From assembly GCA_035476635.1 (NCBI GenBank), contig DATILI010000107.1:1-6207 (forward strand): a stretch of 6,207 bases of DNA. Reading direction: 5' to 3'. The notes below the pieces were generated by a model. That model had not been told where the DNA came from and did no database searches. It was given only the letters and a program-made list of their open reading frames with translations. Made by a program: the position numbers and the translations under genes. The DNA comes from DATILI01 sp035476635. GTDB taxonomy: Bacteria > Pseudomonadota > Gammaproteobacteria > Burkholderiales > Burkholderiaceae_C. Each line of letters begins with the position of its first letter. The first letter of the stretch is position 1. This document shows positions 1 to 5,563 of this stretch, piece by piece.

Positions 1-474
1 TCAGTTACCCGCCTTGAAACTCGCAATCGCCTTGGCCAGATCCTCATATTCCTCGCAGGTCTTGTTGCCGCAGATCGCTTCGAGCTGAGCTAGGTGCTTC
101 TCGGCTTCGGCGGGCTTCTTTTCCATCAGGTAGGCCTCGCCGATGTACTCGTGCGCGCCCTTGTGCCTGGGGTCGAGCTTGAGGGCTGTGTTGTAGTGGT
201 CGAAGGCCTTGGCCAGGTCAGGTGTGGCGCGCTTGCGGTAGCTGTAGCCCAGCAGGTTGTGCACATCGGCGTTACGCGGTTCCTCGCGAACGGCCTGGTT
301 CAGCTCGGACATGGCGCGGCTCCAGTCCTTGGCGGCGATGGCCTTGCGGGCCGTGGCCAGGCGCTCGTTCAACGTGGGCCCGGAGGACGTATCGGCGGCC
401 CAGGCCGAGGTAGCCAATGCACAGGCCAGCAATGCGCCGGCAGCGAAACGATGGGACAACAGCGGTGACTTCAT
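1..474 (-). CDS. Exported tetratricopeptide-repeat (TPR) protein, 157 aa
   Basis: This encodes a small secreted protein, probably periplasmic, built mainly of TPR helices; its partner and role are unknown. Residues 1-27 look like a Sec signal peptide: K2 and R9, a hydrophobic stretch at about 11-25, and a cleavage-type site TSAWA/A. The rest holds about three TPR-like helical pairs: about 35-66, about 69-102 (with NLLGYSYRKR and the typical ending ALKLDP) and about 105-135 (HEYIGEAYL). The tail carries two cysteines, C135 and C140 (ICGNKTC), which could form a disulfide in the periplasm. I chose the ATG at 474 over an in-frame ATG at 516 because GGAG lies 6 nt upstream and the signal peptide then starts at the N-terminus. 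The TGA stop occupies the first three bases, so the gene is complete. It follows uvrD on the same strand after a 132-bp gap. TPR and export calls are solid; no function can be assigned. Confidence 0.88.
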   Translation of the reverse strand: MKSPLLSHRFAAGALLACALATSAWAADTSSGPTLNERLATARKAIAAKDWSRAMSELNQAVREEPRNADVHNLLGYSYRKRATPDLAKAFDHYNTALKLDPRHKGAHEYIGEAYLMEKKPAEAEKHLAQLEAICGNKTCEEYEDLAKAIASFKAGN

Positions 475-549
475 GCAGAACTCCAGGGGTTGGTGATGAG
501 GTGCATCATGGACCATCAGCCTGACTGAAAAGTTTCAAACCGCCATCGG

Positions 550-583
550 TCCGGCTGCCAACTTTCTCACAGCGGCAGCCGGA
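550..583 (-). terminator. Perfect 10-bp stem downstream of uvrD, possible terminator or mRNA 3' stabiliser
   Basis: Arms tccggctgcc (550-559) and ggcagccgga (574-583) are exact inverted complements separated by a 14-nt loop. The structure begins 23 nt after the uvrD stop codon and lies between uvrD and the TPR gene, where a transcript end would be expected. On the minus strand it is not followed directly by a T-run; the next bases are ccgatggcgg and only then short T tracts. It is therefore not a canonical intrinsic terminator. It could be a weak or Rho-assisted terminator or a 3'-end stabilising hairpin. The rest of the 475-606 gap holds the GGAG ribosome-binding site of the TPR gene and no clear promoter. 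Confidence 0.45.
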
Positions 584-606
584 TTCCGACCCAGGGCCAA
601 GGTAGA

Positions 607-3000
607 TCAAGTGACAGGCGTGAGCTTGGCAACCGACAGCGCCAGCCACTTGATGCCGTGGCGCGTGAACTTCACCTGCGCGCGCGCGTCGTCGCCGCTG
701 CCTTCCAGGGTCAGTACCGTGCCTTCGCCGAACTTGGTGTGGAACACCTGCATGCCCGAACGCAGCCCGTGCGCGGGCGCGGCTTTTTGCGGCGGCACGG
801 GAGGGCTGGCGAAATTCGCGTAATCCTTGGCACCGAAACCGCCGGATGTACCCGGATACCGCGACCCACCGCCCGAAGACTGCGACGAGAAGCCACCGAA
901 GCCCTGGTTCCTGGGCGCCAGCCACTTGAGCGCGGCCGGGGGCAGCTCTTCGAAGAACCGGCTCTTGACGTTGTAGCGGGTCTGGCCGTGCAGCAGCCGG
1001 GTCTGCGAATAGCTCATGTACAGGCGCTTGCGCGCGCGCGTGATGGCGACATACATCAGGCGGCGCTCTTCTTCGAGGCCCTCGTAGTCGTTCATCGAGT
1101 TCTCGTGCGGAAACAGGCCCTCTTCCATGCCCGTGATGAACACGCAGTCGAACTCCAGCCCCTTGGCCGAATGCACCGTCATCAGCTGCACCGCATCCTG
1201 GCCGGCTTTCGCCTGGTTGTCGCCGGACTCGAGCGCGGCGTGCGTGAGAAAGGCGGCCAATGGGCTCAGGGTTTCGCCGGTCTCCGCGTCGGGCGGCACA
1301 TAGTCGGGCGCAGGTTCGTTCAACAGCGGCGCATTCGGATCCAGCCCCTGGCTTACTGGCGACTGGCGCAGCTCGTCCACCGGCAAGGCAACGGCATCGC
1401 GGCCAAAGCCCTCTTGCGTGACGAAGCTCTCGGCGGCATTGACCAGTTCTTCCAGATTCTCGATGCGGTCGGCGCCCTCGCGCTCGGCCTTGAAATGCTC
1501 GATCAGGCCGCTGTGGTCCAGCACGAGGTCGATGATCTCGCGCAGGGTCTGGCCTTGTGTCTGTTCGCGCAGCACATCGATCTTCGCAACAAAAGCGCCG
1601 AAGTTGGTGCCGGCCTTGCCGCTGACCGAGCTCACCGCATCGTGCAGCGAGCAACCCGCCGCGCGCGCAGCGTCCTGCAGCAGCTCGATGCTCCTGGCGC
1701 CGATGCCGCGCGGGGGAAAGTTCACCACGCGCAGGAAGCTGGTGTCGTCGTGCTTGTTTTCCAGCAGGCGCAGATAGGCCAGCGCATGCTTGATTTCGGC
1801 ACGCTCGAAAAAACGCAGGCCGCCATAGACGCGGTAGGGCACGGCGGCGTTGAACAACGCCGTTTCGATCACGCGGCTTTGCGCATTGCTGCGGTACAGC
1901 ACCGCGATCTCCTTGCGCTCGAAATCGTCGCGCACCAGCTGGCGCATTTCTTCGACCATCCATTGCGCCTCGGCCAGGTCGCTGGTGGACTCGAAGATGC
2001 GCACCGGCTCGCCCGGGCCCTGGTCCGTGCGCAGGTTCTTGCCCAGGCGCTTGCGGTTGTGGCTGATCAGTTCATTGGCCGAGTCGAGGATGTTGCTGTA
2101 GCTGCGGTAGTTCTGCTCAAGCTTGATCTGGTGCTGCACTTCGTACTCGCGCACGAAGTCGGCCATGTTGCCTACACGCGCACCGCGAAAGGCGTAGATG
2201 CTCTGGTCGTCGTCGCCCACGGCGAAGACGCTGTTGTGCGTGTCCGCGGGCTCCGACGGCATCGGCGCGAACATCTTGATCCAGGCGTACTGCAGCTTGT
2301 TGGTGTCCTGGAACTCGTCGATCAGGATGTGGCGAAAGCGCCTGCGGTAGTGCTCGCGCACCGGGTCGTTGTCGCGCAGCAGCTCGTAGCTGCGCAGCAT
2401 GAGCTCGCCGAAATCGACCACGCCCTCGCGCTGGCATTGCTCTTCGTAGAGCTGGTAGATCTCGACCTTCTTGCGCGTTTCCTCGTCTCGCGCCTCGACC
2501 ATGTTGGGCCTCAAGCCATCTTCCTTGCAGCCGGAGATGAACCACTGCGTCTGCTTGGCCGGAAAGCGCTCGTCGTCGACATTGAACTGCTTCATGCAGC
2601 GCTTGAGGGCGGAGAGCTGGTCTTGCGTGTCCAGGATCTGAAAACTCTGCGGCAGATTGGCAAGCTTGTAGTGCGCGCGCAAGAAGCGGTTGCACAGGCC
2701 GTGGAAGGTGCCGATCCACATGCCGCGCACCTGCACCGGCAGCATGGCCGACAGGCGCGTCATCATTTCCTTGGCTGCCTTGTTGGTGAAGGTCACCGCC
2801 ATCAAGCCGCCGGCCGACACCTCGCCGGTTTGCAGCAGCCAGGCGATGCGCGTGGTCAGCACGCGGGTCTTGCCCGAGCCGGCGCCTGCCAGGATCAGCG
2901 CGTGTTCATTGGGCAGGACCACGGCAGCGCGCTGCTCGGGGTTCATGTTTTGCAGGAGTGGCGACTGCGCAGCGGCAGCGGAGAACAGATCTGGGGACAT
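607..3000 (-). CDS. uvrD: ATP-dependent DNA helicase UvrD (helicase II), superfamily 1A
   Basis: This is a 3'-5' DNA helicase that removes the cut oligonucleotide in nucleotide excision repair and unwinds nicked DNA in mismatch repair. All SF1A motifs are visible in 797 residues: Q motif near 19-25, Walker A AGAGSGKT (38-45, K44), Ia AVTFTNKAA (68-76), GTFHG (97-101), Walker B LIDEFQDT (226-233, D228/E229), III GDDDQSIYAFRGA (262-274), IV EQNYRS (295-300), YGGLRFFER (392-400), V TVHSAKGLEF (608-617) and VI EEERRLMYVAITRA (643-656). The C-terminal KFGEGTVLTLEGSGDDAR and GIKWL segments match the E. coli UvrD tail, which favours UvrD over Rep. E. coli UvrD is 720 aa; extra length here comes from an insertion at about 530-577 and a Gly/Ser-rich linker at about 699-722. 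The ATG at 3000 lacks a well-placed Shine-Dalgarno. The next Met (residue 19) sits inside the conserved N-terminus, so 3000 is preferred. The gene starts 39 bp after the Bug-family gene and could be co-transcribed with it. Confidence 0.97.
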   Translation of the reverse strand: MSPDLFSAAAAQSPLLQNMNPEQRAAVVLPNEHALILAGAGSGKTRVLTTRIAWLLQTGEVSAGGLMAVTFTNKAAKEMMTRLSAMLPVQVRGMWIGTFHGLCNRFLRAHYKLANLPQSFQILDTQDQLSALKRCMKQFNVDDERFPAKQTQWFISGCKEDGLRPNMVEARDEETRKKVEIYQLYEEQCQREGVVDFGELMLRSYELLRDNDPVREHYRRRFRHILIDEFQDTNKLQYAWIKMFAPMPSEPADTHNSVFAVGDDDQSIYAFRGARVGNMADFVREYEVQHQIKLEQNYRSYSNILDSANELISHNRKRLGKNLRTDQGPGEPVRIFESTSDLAEAQWMVEEMRQLVRDDFERKEIAVLYRSNAQSRVIETALFNAAVPYRVYGGLRFFERAEIKHALAYLRLLENKHDDTSFLRVVNFPPRGIGARSIELLQDAARAAGCSLHDAVSSVSGKAGTNFGAFVAKIDVLREQTQGQTLREIIDLVLDHSGLIEHFKAEREGADRIENLEELVNAAESFVTQEGFGRDAVALPVDELRQSPVSQGLDPNAPLLNEPAPDYVPPDAETGETLSPLAAFLTHAALESGDNQAKAGQDAVQLMTVHSAKGLEFDCVFITGMEEGLFPHENSMNDYEGLEEERRLMYVAITRARKRLYMSYSQTRLLHGQTRYNVKSRFFEELPPAALKWLAPRNQGFGGFSSQSSGGGSRYPGTSGGFGAKDYANFASPPVPPQKAAPAHGLRSGMQVFHTKFGEGTVLTLEGSGDDARAQVKFTRHGIKWLALSVAKLTPVT

Positions 3001-3005
3001 GCCCC

Positions 3006-3011
3006 ATTGTA
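3006..3011 (-). promoter_or_regulatory. Possible -10 element (TACAAT) of a leaderless uvrD promoter
   Basis: On the minus strand TACAAT (5 of 6 matches to TATAAT) ends 5 nt before the uvrD ATG at 3000. If used, transcription would start at or within a base or two of the start codon, giving a leaderless mRNA. That would fit the absence of a usable Shine-Dalgarno. No convincing -35 hexamer lies 16-18 bp upstream, so the match may be chance; uvrD may instead be read from upstream. Confidence 0.25.
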
Positions 3012-3022
3012 GAAAGCCAGCT

Positions 3023-3042
3023 GTGGCGCTACCGTGGCGCTA
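3023..3042. repeat. Short tandem direct repeat (gtggcgcta twice, period 11 bp)
   Basis: The 9-mer gtggcgcta occurs at 3023-3031 and again at 3034-3042, separated by cc. On the minus strand the first copy met begins with the TAG stop codon of the Bug-family gene; the second lies in the gap before uvrD. It looks like a small slippage duplication at the gene end. No function is apparent. Confidence 0.6.
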
Positions 3043-4032
3043 GTCCAGATTGATCTTGATGCGCTGCCCCAGCTCGCGAAACCGGGCAATGTCGGTCTTC
3101 ATGACCGTGCGCAGGGTGTCCGGGCCCCACGCCACGGCTTCAAGCGACAAGCTGGCCCATTTTTCCTTCACCTCCGGCAGGGCCACGATCTCGCTGATCT
3201 CGCGCGTCAGCCGTTGCAGCACGGCAGGGGGCGTGGCGGCCGGCGCGGCCACCGCGTAGAAGCCCTCGAAGGCGGCTTGCGGCAGGCGCAGCTCGTCCAT
3301 CGCCGGCGCTTCGGGCAGGAAGGCGGTACGCTTGGCACCGGCCACCGCCAGCACGCGCAGCTTGCCGGACTTGAGATGGGGACTGGCGGCGGAGAGCGTC
3401 TCCCATGCCAGGTCGACGTCGCCGCGCATCACGCCGATCAAGGCCTCCGCGCTGCCCTTGTAGGGCACGGGCTCCAGCTCCAGGCCGGCGGCGTTGGCAA
3501 GCAGCTCGCCGGCCAGATGCCCGGCCGTGCCCGGCCCGTAGGTGGAGTAGGTCAGAGCCTTGGGGTGGGCTTTGGCCTGCGCGATCACATCGGACAGCCG
3601 CTGATACGGCTTTGAAGCCGAGGTCACCACCACCAGGGGGGCGTTGGCCACCAGGGCAATCGGGGCCAGATCCTTGAGCACGTCGAAAGGCAGCTTGCTG
3701 CGCAAGCCCGGCACCACGGTAAAGCTGCTGCTGCCCGAGACCAGCAGCGTGTAGCCGTCGGGGCTGGCCTTGGCGACCGCATCCACGCCGATCACCGTGG
3801 CGGCGCCTGGCTTGTTTTCGATGATGACGGCCTGCCCCAGGCGCGTTGCCAGGCGCTCGCCGATCAAGCGCGCCACGGTGTCGGTTGCGCCGCCCGGCGG
3901 GAACGGCACCACGAGCTTGACGGGCCGGCTGGGCCAGCTCTGGGCCGCGGCCCACGGGCTTGCCAAGGTGCCGGCCGCTGCGGCCAGGGCCATAGCGAGC
4001 GCTGTGCGCCGTGAAGTGGATAGCGATGTCAT
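3040..4032 (-). CDS. Bug-family tripartite tricarboxylate transporter substrate-binding protein (TctC-like)
   Basis: This is a periplasmic solute-binding protein of the Bug/TctC family, whose members bind carboxylates, amino acids or related small acids with high affinity. The 330-aa length is typical. Residues 1-30 form a signal peptide with SRR at 7-9, an Ala-rich core and an AAA/Q cleavage site; the twin arginine is only weakly Tat-like. Family landmarks follow: WPSRPVKLVVPFPPGGATD (33-51), IIENKPGA (70-77), SPDGYTLL (90-97), YGPGTAGHLAGELL (165-178), VPYKGSAEAL (189-198) and GDVDLAWE (204-211), the last including the usual ligand-site Asp. The ATG at 4032 overlaps the TGA stop of the upstream peptidase gene as ATGA, with an AAGAAAG purine stretch 8 nt upstream, indicating translational coupling. 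An open frame runs further upstream, but that part is an out-of-frame reading of the peptidase. No TctA or TctB membrane genes are nearby, which is common for orphan Bug proteins. The ligand cannot be read from the sequence. Confidence 0.95.
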   Translation of the reverse strand: MTSLSTSRRTALAMALAAAAGTLASPWAAAQSWPSRPVKLVVPFPPGGATDTVARLIGERLATRLGQAVIIENKPGAATVIGVDAVAKASPDGYTLLVSGSSSFTVVPGLRSKLPFDVLKDLAPIALVANAPLVVVTSASKPYQRLSDVIAQAKAHPKALTYSTYGPGTAGHLAGELLANAAGLELEPVPYKGSAEALIGVMRGDVDLAWETLSAASPHLKSGKLRVLAVAGAKRTAFLPEAPAMDELRLPQAAFEGFYAVAAPAATPPAVLQRLTREISEIVALPEVKEKWASLSLEAVAWGPDTLRTVMKTDIARFRELGQRIKINLD

Positions 4033-5453
4033 GCTGATTGCTTTCTTGAAGTGAGAGGCGCGCCACGCTGCCAGGCCAGGCCCGGCTCGCCGAGGTCCCA
4101 GTACAGGCCGGCCATGATTTGCAGGCCCTCGCGCGCAACGGAGGCCAGCAAATGCTCGTTTGGCGCATGCTGAGCGCAAGCGGGATAGGAGTGCGGGACC
4201 CACAACGTGGGCAAACCCAGCACCTCGGCAAAAACGTCGTTGGGCAGTGAGCCGGCGAGATTGGGGAGCAAGGTCACCGGCTTGCCGCTGCTGCGCGCCA
4301 TGGAGCTTTTGGCCCAGTCGACCCAGGGGTTGCTCAGGTCCAGCCGCGTCGCCGGAGAAAAGGCCGTGACTTCGACTTCGACGTTGTAAAAACCGTGCTC
4401 GTCCAGATGGGCGCGCACCTTGTCGCGCAAGTCCCGCCACGGCGTGCCGGGCACAAAGCGCAGCTGGCAATGCGCCACAGCCATCGGCGGGATGGCATTG
4501 ATCGGCCGCTCGGCCGAGCCCGCGCCCAGCGCCAGCACCTCCAGCGTATTCCAGCCCACGAGGCGTTCGGCCGCGCTGAGCCCGGGCTCGCCCCAGGCGG
4601 GATTGGTGTGCGGATCGTCCGCGCCGCCGCCCACTTGCACTTCGCGCAGGGCCTGGCGGATGTTGTCGGCCAGCTCCGGCGGGCGCAGGCCCTCGACCTG
4701 GATGCGGCCGCGTGCATCGACCAGGGAGGCGACGGCATGTGAAATCACGATGCCGGGGTTGGTCAGGACCCCACCCCAGTTGCCCGAATGGTAGGCGCGC
4801 TCGCGGCTTTTCAGGCGCAGCGTGAAGTTGACGAGTCCGCGCGATCCGAGAAACAAGGTGGGCTGCTCCGCGTGCACGCGCGGTCCGTCGCATGCGATCA
4901 GCAGGTCGGCCTTGAGCCGCTCGCGTTCACGCTCGCAGAGCTCACGCAAGCCCGGGCTGCCCGCCTCCTCGCCCATTTCCAGCAGCACGGTGACGTTGTA
5001 GCCCAGGCGGCCGCCGCGCGCTTTCAAGGTGTGCGCCAGCGCGGCGAAGTTGATGCTGTGCTGGCCCTTGTTGTCGGCGGTGCCACGGCCGTACCAGCGG
5101 TCGCCCTCCTCGGTCAGCTGCCACGGCGCAAGACCTGTGCGCCACTGTGCTTCCTGGCCGTTGACCACATCGCCGTGGCCATAGGTCAACACAGTGGGCA
5201 GGTCCTTGTCCTCGATGCGGCGCGCCACCAGCAGCGGCCCGCCTGCGGGCACGGGGTTGACCAAGATCTCGCAGGAGAAACCCAGCGACGCGAGCGATGG
5301 CACGATTTCCTCGCGCAGATAGCCCTCCAGGGCCGGGCCGGGCGGCCCGCTGTCGCTGGTCGTCGGCCAGGCGACGCGCCGCGCCAGATCGCGCTTGAAA
5401 TCCCCGGCATCAAACCAGCGGCTGACAGAGTGGAGCAATTGGTCGCGTGGCAT
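4029..5453 (-). CDS. M20 family zinc metallopeptidase (ArgE/DapE/dipeptidase-like amidohydrolase)
   Basis: This is a predicted cytoplasmic di-metal hydrolase of the M20 family (dipeptidases, ArgE, DapE, CPG2, N-acyl amino acid hydrolases) that cleaves an amide or peptide bond next to a free carboxylate. The 474 residues keep the metal-site pattern: HGD (H93, D95), bridging D127 in YGRGTADNKG, the catalytic and metal pair E162-E163 in EMGEEAGSPG, D189 in CDGPR, and a C-terminal His, probably H429 in CAQHAPNEH. The dimerisation or lid domain (about 205-330) includes YHSGNWGG (H222), as in the carnosinase-like branch. No signal peptide or membrane segment is visible. The start at 5453 is supported by AAGGA 10 nt upstream. 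The gene heads an operon: its TGA overlaps the start of the Bug-family gene, and a LysR regulator is divergent across 110 bp. All catalytic residues seem present, so it should be active, but the substrate (dipeptide, N-acyl amino acid or carbamoyl compound) is not determined. Confidence 0.94.
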   Translation of the reverse strand: MPRDQLLHSVSRWFDAGDFKRDLARRVAWPTTSDSGPPGPALEGYLREEIVPSLASLGFSCEILVNPVPAGGPLLVARRIEDKDLPTVLTYGHGDVVNGQEAQWRTGLAPWQLTEEGDRWYGRGTADNKGQHSINFAALAHTLKARGGRLGYNVTVLLEMGEEAGSPGLRELCERERERLKADLLIACDGPRVHAEQPTLFLGSRGLVNFTLRLKSRERAYHSGNWGGVLTNPGIVISHAVASLVDARGRIQVEGLRPPELADNIRQALREVQVGGGADDPHTNPAWGEPGLSAAERLVGWNTLEVLALGAGSAERPINAIPPMAVAHCQLRFVPGTPWRDLRDKVRAHLDEHGFYNVEVEVTAFSPATRLDLSNPWVDWAKSSMARSSGKPVTLLPNLAGSLPNDVFAEVLGLPTLWVPHSYPACAQHAPNEHLLASVAREGLQIMAGLYWDLGEPGLAWQRGAPLTSRKQSA

Positions 5454-5483
5454 GTCTTGGCGTTCCTTTGGAGCTTTGCCAAA

Positions 5484-5512
5484 AGTTTAATGACATGCCC
5501 TACCATTCACAA
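5484..5512 (-). promoter_or_regulatory. Predicted sigma-70 promoter of the peptidase-Bug operon
   Basis: On the minus strand TTGTGA (5507-5512; 4 of 6 matches to TTGACA) is followed after exactly 17 bp by TAAACT (5484-5489; 4 of 6 matches to TATAAT). Transcription would start near 5477, giving a leader of about 24 nt that includes the AAGGA ribosome-binding site at 5464-5468 before the ATG at 5453. The -35 overlaps the right-hand LysR-type dyad, and its weak match fits an activator-dependent promoter. Predicted by eye only. Confidence 0.45.
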
Positions 5513-5520
5513 TTTGAGAA
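5506..5520. promoter_or_regulatory. LysR-type operator dyad, T-N11-A box 1
   Basis: TTCaCAAtTTGaGAA is a near-perfect 15-bp dyad in which only the central base and one symmetric pair fail to match. It contains the T-N11-A signature of LysR-family sites (T5507, A5519). Its centre at 5513 lies about 36 bp upstream of the predicted peptidase start site, the position usually taken by the activation half of a LysR binding region, and overlaps the predicted -35. AT-rich compared with its GC-rich surroundings. Confidence 0.55.
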
Positions 5521-5534
5521 TAGGCAATCGACCC

Positions 5535-5552
5535 TTGCGTTCCAGGCAACGC
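5535..5552. promoter_or_regulatory. LysR-type operator dyad, T-N11-A box 2 (nested inverted repeats)
   Basis: TTGC-N7-GCAA (5535-5549) has perfect 4-bp arms and a T-N11-A spacing (T5536, A5548). A second dyad, GCGTT-N6-AACGC (5537-5552), is nested in it. The centre at about 5542 lies 29 bp from box 1 and about 65 bp upstream of the predicted peptidase start site, matching the usual LysR recognition-site position. It is 12-29 bp before the LysR ATG, so occupancy there would also suit autorepression. Confidence 0.45.
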
Positions 5553-5563
5553 GAAAGCATCCC

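Noticed and set aside
475..516. A start of the TPR gene 14 codons upstream, at 516
   Set aside because: It would put MVHDAPHHQPLEFC before a clear signal peptide; the ATG at 474 has a GGAG 6 nt upstream and begins the signal peptide directly.
533..538. TTGAAA on the minus strand as a -35 of a separate TPR-gene promoter
   Set aside because: No acceptable -10 hexamer lies 16-18 bp downstream, so the single hexamer is not enough.
506..1963. A 485-codon minus-strand frame overlapping the 3' half of uvrD
   Set aside because: It is an out-of-frame reading of uvrD with Arg/Ala/Gly-rich low-complexity composition and no domain.
658..3012. A 784-codon open frame on the plus strand opposite uvrD
   Set aside because: It is an antisense shadow of high-GC codon bias: it has no recognisable domain, is rich in Ala/Arg/His/Leu/Val, and every SF1 helicase motif reads on the other strand.
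4033..4893. N-terminal extension of the Bug-family protein to about 617 residues (start 4893)
   Set aside because: The extension is an out-of-frame reading of the peptidase; the real start at 4032 begins a proper signal peptide and overlaps the peptidase stop as ATGA.
5475..5483. tttgccaaa as a third operator dyad in the divergent region
   Set aside because: It is short, has only 4-bp arms, lacks T-N11-A spacing and lies downstream of the predicted -10, so chance is likely.
5490..5521. ATGACA (5490-5495) and GAGAAT (5516-5521) as the LysR promoter
   Set aside because: The -35 match is good but the spacing is 20 bp and the -10 is weak; the LysR promoter cannot be placed by eye.
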